From Syntrophaceae bacterium (GTDB lineage: Bacteria; Desulfobacterota; Syntrophia; Syntrophales; UBA2210), in NCBI GenBank assembly GCA_030619435.1, contig JAUXBI010000095.1, positions 1-6,879 on the forward strand: a stretch of DNA of 6,879 nt, in the 5' to 3' direction. Within the stretch, counting starts at the first letter, position 1. Every line of letters begins with the position of its first letter. The translations under genes were made by a program, and so were the position numbers. This document shows positions 1-5,923 of the stretch, in pieces. The notes under the pieces were generated by a model. That model was not told the DNA's origin. It ran no database searches and saw only the letters and a list, made by a program, of their open reading frames with translations.

Positions 1-145
1 CAACAAGACGAAGGAGAAAAACGGGGGCAAATCTCCGTCAAAGCTGCAGATCGGAGCCTCTGTGATAAAAGAGGGGATTAAAAAGTATGTGCCACAGGAG
101 CATCAACATTATGTGGATGATCTTTTTGATTTAATTGGTCATTAA
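1..145 (+). CDS. C-terminal end of an unrecognised protein (partial)
   Basis: An open frame enters from the left edge (first full codon at base 2) and ends at the TAA at 143-145, giving 47 residues. The start lies outside the window. The visible tail opens with a lysine-rich, probably flexible stretch (NKTKEKNGGKSPSK) and continues as a likely helical end containing IGASVIKEGIKKYVPQ and finishing DDLFDLIGH. No signal peptide, membrane segment or known motif falls in this part, and I do not recognise the family. The codons look normal for the neighbourhood, and the frame stays open to a stop 54 bases before the next gene on the same strand. That arrangement supports a real gene end, possibly upstream in the same transcript as the lipoprotein that follows. 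No function can be proposed. Confidence 0.55.
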   Translation, partial: NKTKEKNGGKSPSKLQIGASVIKEGIKKYVPQEHQHYVDDLFDLIGH

Positions 146-199
146 TGGGGCTTTTTTGCGAATTGCCGATTTTATATAAATGCTAAAGGAGAACTTATT

Positions 200-1237
200 A
201 TGAAGAGAATCATAACGATCATCCTTTTTCTGCTGTTTATCGTGGCGCTTTGCGCGTGTCAGGGCATGACGAATCTTGCGGATATCAAGAGCAGAATTAA
301 CAATATCATGAACAGGCCGACGTACGAACCGATTAACCCGAAGAACCTCAATCCGGCCAGCCAGATGGCTATAGCGCTTTTCGACATGGAAAGAGAAGGG
401 GTGTCGTCGTCTATCCCGTTTGTAAAGGTGAGACCAGATGGCAGGATGCTTGAGAACAATACAGATTACGAAGAGTTCAAACAGAGAAACATCATAATAA
501 TAGACTTTACGGAAGGGCAGGATGGTGTGTATTCCCAGAGAACAATCTCGGAGTCCGTGGATGATATTGGAAGGGTGGACCTGAGTGATAACGGCATAGT
601 TTTCAGGATCAGTGAGCCGGGAGAAAAAGAGGCTAAGAGGATACAGAAAGCGGTATCTGAGGGGTCAAAGATCTTCAAAAAGATGCCTCCAAAGTTAAGA
701 AAAGATTTCAAGAAGGCGCTGGTAGAATATCAGAGGGCCATGGGGCTTGTTCCAGACGGCATCATGGGAAAGAAAACGTTTAGAGCGATTGCCCGCTCGA
801 CCCCTGTCTTTGAGATTCAGGAGATTACAAGCCGAATCTTTTATCCCCCGGAACCGAGAAATTCACTCTACGTGGTTCCTGTTGAGGTAGTTGACAGGAA
901 TCCCGGCAAGTTCTGCAGGGGATTTGACAGTATTCAGGAAGTGGAAAGGAATGCGGTAACGGTGGAAAAACTTGCAGAGCTGAACAAACCCGGGCAGAAA
1001 TTCGTCCTGTTTGTTTATTTCTTTGACAGGATTACTCCTGGAGATGCGATAAGTATTGCCCTCTCTCCTTCCGCGAGACAATGGTCACGTTACATGACAC
1101 CAAAGATGTATGCGGATCCAAAGACGTGGCCGGTTCTCATGGAAACATTTACAATAGACGAGGGGCTGGGTGGCAGCCGCCTGTACGCCAGTGTCTTTAA
1201 AGATACGACATGCATAGGCAGCTATCGCCTGAAATAG
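200..1237 (+). CDS. Lipoprotein with a central peptidoglycan-binding domain
   Basis: The protein has 345 residues. The start is supported by AAAGGAGAA at 185-193, six bases before the ATG. Residues 1-20 form a lipoprotein signal: MKR, a hydrophobic core, then lipobox L17-C18-A19-C20, so Cys20 should be lipidated and the protein anchored in the envelope. C18 is a less likely lipidation site. Residues about 145-200 contain a peptidoglycan-binding type 1 repeat; the core at 173-197 has the family pattern, with YQRAMGLVPDGIMGKKTF matching the usual FQ-x-x-x-GL-x-x-DG-x-x-G-x-x-T signature. Residues 21-140 and 205-345 match nothing I know. The C-terminal part is rich in alternating hydrophobic strands and has two cysteines (239 and 337). 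No hydrolase or transpeptidase catalytic motif is visible, so the likely role is binding cell wall from a membrane anchor, not cutting it. The lipoprotein call is strong, the wall-binding domain fairly strong, the overall function unknown. Confidence 0.88.
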   Translation: MKRIITIILFLLFIVALCACQGMTNLADIKSRINNIMNRPTYEPINPKNLNPASQMAIALFDMEREGVSSSIPFVKVRPDGRMLENNTDYEEFKQRNIIIIDFTEGQDGVYSQRTISESVDDIGRVDLSDNGIVFRISEPGEKEAKRIQKAVSEGSKIFKKMPPKLRKDFKKALVEYQRAMGLVPDGIMGKKTFRAIARSTPVFEIQEITSRIFYPPEPRNSLYVVPVEVVDRNPGKFCRGFDSIQEVERNAVTVEKLAELNKPGQKFVLFVYFFDRITPGDAISIALSPSARQWSRYMTPKMYADPKTWPVLMETFTIDEGLGGSRLYASVFKDTTCIGSYRLK

Positions 1238-1250
1238 AAGATCATTAAAT

Positions 1251-1301
1251 CGGGACGGATTCCCTTTTCCATCAGGGGGAGGGGCCTGTTCCCGTCTTTT
1301 T
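1251..1301 (+). terminator. Possible weak terminator between convergent genes
   Basis: The 65-base gap between two convergent genes holds imperfect inverted repeats followed by a T run. GACGG (1254-1258) can pair with CCGTC (1292-1296), extended by two G-T pairs, and T5 follows immediately at 1297-1301. A smaller hairpin, CCCT (1262-1265) with AGGG (1274-1277), fits inside. The outer stem is short and the enclosed region long, so this is not a textbook intrinsic terminator. Its orientation suits the + strand lipoprotein gene. On the minus strand there is no comparable T run after the pairing region. Confidence 0.3.
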
Positions 1302-1302
1302 C

Positions 1303-1980
1303 CTATTCCCAGGCTGTTTCTCCGAGGATTTTCTGCATTATCTCCCTGTTTCCGAACACCTGTTCAATGGAATCTGAAAGGGCTTTATTTATTTGTTCTT
1401 CCAGCATCTTCTCGGAAAATCTTACATGTACCAGCGAAGGGCTCGTCTCGATCTCCATCTTGCGGAATATACGTGCATTGTGTACATCCGCAAAAACTAT
1501 CGTTAGTTTTACGTTCGCCTTGTAGTTTTTCTTTATCCCGTCCTTGTGACAGACAACCTCAAGCTTGTCGATAGTGCCACCTATCAGTAGGGTTCCCCAT
1601 TTTTCCTCGATCGAATCGCTCTGGAGATCCCATACAGGTATTTCCGGGGACAGGGAATATCCTGCCGCGGACAGGCACTCTCTGATACCGCCGGTAACCG
1701 CGTCCACAGGTTTCAAGTATTTCGGCAGGACTGGTATCGTGCCGCCGTCGGGCGACACCACCCTGCCTATAATCATCTTGTCCTGTATGCTTCTTGAATC
1801 GATGAACCTGGCCACCGTAAGCGAAACAGTTCTTGTGCTGTCAGCTTTGGCCGCAGCGGTTTCCGACGGCGTATAGTTCATGTTAATTGTGTAGAGGTTT
1901 ACGGGGGCGCATGAGAAGAGGAGAATCAGAGTCAGTGCCGCGATTCCGGTTCCTGCGATTAATGAAAAATAGCGCTTCAT
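1303..1980 (-). CDS. Putative outer-membrane or periplasmic lipoprotein, family not certain
   Basis: The protein has 225 residues, with ATG at 1980 on the minus strand. AGGAGG (1993-1998, read on the minus strand) lies 12 bases upstream. The N-terminus is a lipoprotein signal: MKRY, hydrophobic residues 7-22, and lipobox L21-F22-S23-C24, so Cys24 is the expected lipidated residue. The mature part begins a beta-like region at about 51-60 (TVSLTVARFIDSR), followed by a GRVV strand and turn, a helix near 92-108 (DAVTGGIRECLSAAGY), a strand pair at 130-165 (LLIGGTIDKLEV, then YKANVKLTIVFAD), and a long C-terminal helix at about 187-210. This order resembles small envelope lipoproteins of the YajG or LptE-like kind, where a short alpha/beta domain follows the lipid anchor, but I rely on pattern only and cannot assign a family. 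It is transcribed alone, convergent with the preceding gene and divergent from galE. Confidence 0.85.
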   Translation of the reverse strand: MKRYFSLIAGTGIAALTLILLFSCAPVNLYTINMNYTPSETAAAKADSTRTVSLTVARFIDSRSIQDKMIIGRVVSPDGGTIPVLPKYLKPVDAVTGGIRECLSAAGYSLSPEIPVWDLQSDSIEEKWGTLLIGGTIDKLEVVCHKDGIKKNYKANVKLTIVFADVHNARIFRKMEIETSPSLVHVRFSEKMLEEQINKALSDSIEQVFGNREIMQKILGETAWE

Positions 1981-2022
1981 AGTGATTTTGTTCCTCCTCT
2001 TAATTTATTCCTGTTCAAAATC

Positions 2023-2051
2023 AGTATATGTGGGTAGTTGCCGGGTGTCAA
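2023..2051 (-). promoter_or_regulatory. Sigma-70 type promoter of the minus-strand lipoprotein gene
   Basis: Read on the minus strand, TTGACA (2051-2046) is followed by exactly 17 bases and then TATACT (2028-2023). This is a full -35 match, a five-of-six -10 match and the ideal spacer. Transcription would begin near 2016, leaving a leader of about 36 bases that includes the AGGAGG ribosome site at 1998-1993. The position just upstream of the lipoprotein start makes the assignment sensible. No operator-like palindrome is obvious around it, so expression may be strong and constitutive; that last point is inference. Confidence 0.75.
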
Positions 2052-2062
2052 ATAGAAACGGA

Positions 2063-2070
2063 GGGGGGGG
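2063..2070. repeat. Run of eight G in the divergent intergenic gap
   Basis: Eight consecutive G bases lie between the minus-strand lipoprotein promoter and galE, 12 bases upstream of that promoter's -35 box and 80 bases before the galE start. It is the longest G run in the window. Such runs can vary in length by slippage during replication and are also common sites of sequencing error. The rest of the gap (2071-2137) shows only a poor promoter candidate for galE. Confidence 0.6.
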
Positions 2071-2137
2071 AATTACTTCGTGGCGATCCTGTTTGAGGTG
2101 TTGGTTTATTCACCAGAAATATGCTATTGTGCGCCTC

Positions 2138-2143
2138 AGGAGA
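2138..2143 (+). promoter_or_regulatory. Ribosome binding site that sets the galE start
   Basis: AGGAGA ends seven bases before the ATG at 2151. A longer reading from the in-frame ATG at 2121 would place this site inside the coding region, has no ribosome site of its own, and would add ten residues ahead of the normal GalE N-terminus. The ATG at 2151 is therefore the better start. Confidence 0.75.
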
Positions 2144-2150
2144 CAGGAAA

Positions 2151-3167
2151 ATGTGTAGTAAAAAAATATTGGTGACGGGTGGCGCCGGATATATCGGCAG
2201 TCATACCTGCCTGATATTGCTTGAGGCAGGGTATGATGTGATTGTTGTCGATAACCTTGTAAACAGCAAGGAAGAATCGCTGAAAAGGGTGCAGCAGATC
2301 GCGGGCAAAGCTCTGGAATTCCACAAAGTGGATTTGCTGGACAGGGACGCGCTGAGCAGGGTTTTTGAAGGCACTGCGGTCGATGCGGTGATTCATTTCG
2401 CGGGTCTGAAAGCGGTTGGAGAATCTGTCAGCATGCCGCTTCGTTACTATCGCAATAATGTTACAGGAACACTGCATCTGTGTGAAACTATGCGTGAGCA
2501 CGGTGTCAGTAAGATAGTTTTCAGTTCTTCCGCCACTGTGTACGGAGATCCTCACACAGTCCCGATAATGGAGGATTTTCCGCTGGCGCCTGCCAATCCA
2601 TACGGACGCTCAAAGCTTATGATTGAAGAAATCCTCTGTGACATTTACGCTGCCGGGGAAGAGTGGGGTGTCTCGCTTCTTCGATATTTCAATCCGGTGG
2701 GAGCCCATCCCAGCGGCCTGATCGGCGAAGATCCTAACGGTATACCAAACAATCTCTTTCCCTATATAACGCAGGTTGCGGTTGGCAAACGCGAGGCACT
2801 TTCGGTGTTCGGTAATGACTATCCCACTGCGGACGGAACGGGTGTCAGGGATTATATTCATGTTATGGATCTGGCGGAGGGTCACCTGAAGGCATTGGAA
2901 AAGATAGTCTCTGGTTCCGGCATTGTCACCTGTAACTTGGGCACCGGGAGGGGATATAGTGTTCTTGAAGTTGTTGAAGAGTTTGGAAGGGTTTCCGGTC
3001 GCAGGATACCTTATGATATAGTGCCACGCCGACCGGGTGATATAGCGGTATGCTATGCCGATTGTTCGAAGGCAAAGGATGAAATGGGCTGGTCGGCGAA
3101 AAGGAGTATGGACGAGATGTGCGCCGATGCGTGGCGCTGGCAGTCCCGAAACCCCGACGGGTATTGA
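2151..3167 (+). CDS. galE: UDP-glucose 4-epimerase
   Basis: This cytoplasmic NAD-dependent enzyme interconverts UDP-glucose and UDP-galactose (Leloir pathway and supply of galactose for surface polysaccharides). From ATG 2151 it has 338 residues, the same length as the E. coli enzyme. Visible features are the Rossmann motif GGAGYIGSH (10-18), the SSSATVYGD stretch with catalytic Ser127 by alignment, the catalytic pair Tyr151 and Lys155 in YGRSK, the conserved RYFNPVGAHPSG block (178-189), GVRDYIHVMDLAEGH (231-245), and the RRPGD segment near 293-297. The residue aligned with E. coli Tyr299 is Cys301 (AVCYAD), as in human GALE Cys307, which suggests the pocket may also accept UDP-GlcNAc and UDP-GalNAc. 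The gene starts 170 bases from the divergent lipoprotein gene; its best promoter candidate (TTGGTT at 2101-2106, 18 bases, TATTGT at 2125-2130) is weak. It ends 24 bases before polA. The epimerase identity is secure; the exact sugar range is not. Confidence 0.95.
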   Translation: MCSKKILVTGGAGYIGSHTCLILLEAGYDVIVVDNLVNSKEESLKRVQQIAGKALEFHKVDLLDRDALSRVFEGTAVDAVIHFAGLKAVGESVSMPLRYYRNNVTGTLHLCETMREHGVSKIVFSSSATVYGDPHTVPIMEDFPLAPANPYGRSKLMIEEILCDIYAAGEEWGVSLLRYFNPVGAHPSGLIGEDPNGIPNNLFPYITQVAVGKREALSVFGNDYPTADGTGVRDYIHVMDLAEGHLKALEKIVSGSGIVTCNLGTGRGYSVLEVVEEFGRVSGRRIPYDIVPRRPGDIAVCYADCSKAKDEMGWSAKRSMDEMCADAWRWQSRNPDGY

Positions 3168-3191
3168 AAAGGATTATCGAAGGTTGGGAAA

Positions 3192-5873
3192 ATGACTGAA
3201 AAGACATCAAAACCCACGTTGTTTCTTATAGATGGAACGAATTATATCTACCGCGCGTTTTACGCGATCCGCGGGCTTTCCAATTCCAGGGGATTTCCCA
3301 CCAACGCGATCTATGGTTTTACCAATATGCTTATGAAGCTGTGCCACGACTGGGAGCCGGATTATATTGCCGTTGTGTTTGACGCGAAAGGTCCCACGTT
3401 CAGGCATGAGGCGTATGATCAATATAAGGCAAACCGCAAGGCGATGCCCGACGAACTCCGCCCCCAGATCCCCCATATTAAGGATATCGTCAAGGGTTTC
3501 TCTATAAAGGTTATCGAGGAGCAGGGGGTAGAGGCGGATGATGTTATAGGAACCCTGGCGAAGAGATGTGAGCAGGCAGGGATGAAGGTGGTCATCGCTT
3601 CCGGTGATAAAGATCTGATGCAGCTCGTGTCGGAAAATGTTCTGATGGTGGACACCATGAAAGACATATCCTATGACGTGGAAGGTGTCAGAAAGCGTTT
3701 CGGTGTGGGGCCTGACAGGGTGATTGATATACTGGGTCTTGCTGGAGATACATCGGATAATATTCCCGGCGTCCCCGGTGTGGGTGAAAAGACAGCGCTC
3801 AAACTGGTGAAAGAATTTGGTTCTCTGGAGAGTGTTTTGGAGAATGCCGGAAAGATCAAGGGGAGGGGTCTGAGTGAAAAGCTGAAGGAGTTTGCCGATC
3901 AGGCGCGGATGAGCAGGGATCTGGTTACCATCAGAACAGATGTCCCGATAGACTCCGATCTGGAGGATCTTCGTTCCAGGGAACCTGATGTGGAAACATT
4001 AAAGGGTATTTTCTGGGAATTTGAGTTTCCCGCCCTTATTTCGAGACTGGGAATAAAAGAGGAGAAAGAGGAAACCGATTACCGCCTGATCACCGGTGAA
4101 GTGGAATTCAGCGATCTACTGGATGAAGTTCGGCGGTCCGATCGGTTTTCCTTCGATCTGGAATTGACTTTAGGCGAGGCGATGAGGACGGGAATCACGG
4201 GCGTGGCAGTCTGCACGGGTGAAAAGAAGGCCTGTTATATCCCACTGTCTCACACGTGTGAAGGGGCGCAGGGGGAACTAGACGCGGATATGGTGCTGGA
4301 ACGCCTGGCCCCGCTTTTTTCCGATGATAAACTGAAGAAATACGGGCATAATCTCAAAACGGCGTTTCTTGTCCTCTCGCGGAGGGGAATCGCACTGAAG
4401 GGGGCGCTGTATGACGTCATGGTGGCGTCGTATATCCTCAATCCATCCAGACGAGGGTATGATATCGCCGATATCGTTCAGGAGCATATCGGTCGTACCA
4501 TTGCCTCGCCCAAAGACCTGATGGGAAGCGGGGCGAAGGCAATTCCATTTCATGCCGTGCCCCTGAAAGATGCCGCGGAATATGCATGTTGCAGGGCGGA
4601 TTTCATCTTCAGGCTTGCGCCTTTCCTGGATGAAAATATGGAGAAAACGGGACTTAAAGACCTTTTTCGTGACGTGGAAATGCCTCTTGTCGGCGTACTT
4701 GCCTCGATGGAGGAAAGAGGGGTACTCCTTGATTGTGAGCTTCTGGGAGAGATGTCGCTCCAGCTTGGCGAACTGTTGAATATCTCCGAGGAGAAAGTAT
4801 ACCGACTCGCGGGGGAGGAGTTCAATATAAATTCCCCGAAACAGCTGCAGACGATACTATTTGACAGGCTTGGCCTTCCCAGGGGCAAGAAGACGAAGGC
4901 TGGCTATTCTACGGATGTGGATGTCCTGACAAATCTTGCGAAGTCTTATGAACTACCGGCGGAGATGCTCGCGTACCGGAGCCTGGCGAAGCTCAGATCA
5001 ACTTATGTTGATGCCTTGCCCGCACTTGTCAATCGGGAGACGGGAAGGGTGCACACATCGTATAATCAGACTGTGACGGCGACAGGGAGGCTCTCCAGCA
5101 GCAATCCAAATCTCCAAAACATACCGATAAGGACGCCGGAAGGGAAGAGGATACGCCAGGCCTTCATCGCCCCTGAAGGATGTGAAATCGTGTCGGCTGA
5201 CTATTCTCAGATAGAGCTCCGTATTCTGGCGCATCTCTCCGGGGACGAGTTGCTTATAGAGGCGTTCGAATCCGGCGAGGATGTACATACAAAGACGGCT
5301 TCCGACATATTTGGCGTGTTTCCCGGGATGGTCAGCGAGGAGATGCGCAGGCAGGCAAAGGTGATAAACTTCGGCGTCATTTATGGAATGAGCCCCTTCG
5401 GCCTTGCCAGAGAACTGGGGATAAGCCAGAAGAAGGCGAAAGATTACATAGATGAATATTTCTCCAGGTTTTCCGGCGTTCGCAGATTCATAGAGGAGAC
5501 GCTGGAGAAGGCGAGGGAAAGGGGGTTTGTCACCACGCTTCTGCGCAGGCGGCGATATATACCGGAGCTCAACAGTGGCAATGTCCAGGTCCGCCAGTTC
5601 GCGGAAAGGACGGCCGTCAACACCCCCATACAGGGGACGGCGGCTGATCTGATCAAGGTGGCGATGCTGAATATTGCGGCCGGAATTAAAGAAAAAGAAC
5701 TGTCCGCGTGCATGATCATGCAGGTACACGATGAACTCGTCTTTGAAGTTCCAATACAGGAAAAAGAAGAGATTATGAACCTCGTTGGATGGGAGATGGA
5801 AAATGTTATAGCCCTGAAAATTCCGATAGAGATAGAGATTGCTTCCGGTAAAAACTGGGATGAGGCACATTGA
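3192..5873 (+). CDS. polA: DNA polymerase I, proofreading site apparently defective
   Basis: The 893-residue cytoplasmic enzyme fills gaps and removes RNA primers in replication and repair. GAAGG (3179-3183) precedes the ATG by eight bases. The 5' nuclease domain (about 1-290) keeps all the metal-binding acidic residues: Asp14, 64, 116, 117, 139, 141, 186 and 189, with a helix-hairpin-helix at IPGVPGVGEKTA (191-202). The 3'-5' exonuclease-like domain (about 295-480) keeps Asp322 and Glu324 (FDLE), but the residues aligned without gaps to E. coli Asp424 and Asp501 are Ala391 and Arg468, so proofreading is probably lost. The polymerase domain (about 490-893) is complete: TGRLSSSNPNLQNIP with Arg633; motif A with Asp670 (SADYSQIELR); motif B with Lys723, Phe727 and Tyr731 (RRQAKVINFGVIYG); motif C with His846, Asp847 and Glu848 (QVHDELV). 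Numbering runs a constant 35 behind E. coli here. It is shorter than E. coli Pol I (928). It may be co-transcribed with galE upstream. Confidence 0.97.
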   Translation: MTEKTSKPTLFLIDGTNYIYRAFYAIRGLSNSRGFPTNAIYGFTNMLMKLCHDWEPDYIAVVFDAKGPTFRHEAYDQYKANRKAMPDELRPQIPHIKDIVKGFSIKVIEEQGVEADDVIGTLAKRCEQAGMKVVIASGDKDLMQLVSENVLMVDTMKDISYDVEGVRKRFGVGPDRVIDILGLAGDTSDNIPGVPGVGEKTALKLVKEFGSLESVLENAGKIKGRGLSEKLKEFADQARMSRDLVTIRTDVPIDSDLEDLRSREPDVETLKGIFWEFEFPALISRLGIKEEKEETDYRLITGEVEFSDLLDEVRRSDRFSFDLELTLGEAMRTGITGVAVCTGEKKACYIPLSHTCEGAQGELDADMVLERLAPLFSDDKLKKYGHNLKTAFLVLSRRGIALKGALYDVMVASYILNPSRRGYDIADIVQEHIGRTIASPKDLMGSGAKAIPFHAVPLKDAAEYACCRADFIFRLAPFLDENMEKTGLKDLFRDVEMPLVGVLASMEERGVLLDCELLGEMSLQLGELLNISEEKVYRLAGEEFNINSPKQLQTILFDRLGLPRGKKTKAGYSTDVDVLTNLAKSYELPAEMLAYRSLAKLRSTYVDALPALVNRETGRVHTSYNQTVTATGRLSSSNPNLQNIPIRTPEGKRIRQAFIAPEGCEIVSADYSQIELRILAHLSGDELLIEAFESGEDVHTKTASDIFGVFPGMVSEEMRRQAKVINFGVIYGMSPFGLARELGISQKKAKDYIDEYFSRFSGVRRFIEETLEKARERGFVTTLLRRRRYIPELNSGNVQVRQFAERTAVNTPIQGTAADLIKVAMLNIAAGIKEKELSACMIMQVHDELVFEVPIQEKEEIMNLVGWEMENVIALKIPIEIEIASGKNWDEAH

Positions 5874-5908
5874 GCCGCTCTTGGGTGTAAATTCTCTCAG
5901 GACATAAC

Positions 5909-5913
5909 AGGGA
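5909..5913 (+). promoter_or_regulatory. Candidate ribosome binding site for the channel gene
   Basis: AGGGA lies ten bases before the ATG at 5924 and is the only purine-rich Shine-Dalgarno-like site in the 50-base gap after polA. It favours 5924 over the in-frame GTG at 5930 and ATG at 5936. The last has only GGGTG (5926-5930) before it, but it gives the N-terminus that lines up best with E. coli YbdG. Confidence 0.4.
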
Positions 5914-5923
5914 TAAAAGTGAA

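Noticed and set aside
131..157. Short TTAAT/ATTAA hairpin over the stop of the first partial gene, followed by GGGGC and T6
   Set aside because: The stem is only five A-T pairs and is separated from the T run by a G-rich stretch, so it would not work as an ordinary terminator.
1565..1876. A 103-codon + strand open frame opposite the minus-strand lipoprotein
   Set aside because: It lacks a ribosome site and recognisable content, while the opposite strand has a signal peptide, lipobox, ribosome site and strong promoter.
2101..2130. Possible galE promoter, TTGGTT with an 18-base spacer to TATTGT
   Set aside because: Both boxes match the consensus poorly, and the predicted transcript start falls almost on the ribosome site, so I do not list it as a feature.
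2121..2150. An upstream ATG that would give GalE ten extra residues
   Set aside because: It has no ribosome site, and the added residues precede the normal GalE N-terminus; AGGAGA at 2138-2143 serves the ATG at 2151.
4998..5870. A 290-codon open frame on the minus strand opposite the polymerase domain of polA
   Set aside because: It lies wholly inside a gene with every expected Pol I motif, its translation has no recognisable domain, and it reads as a shadow of the polA codon pattern.
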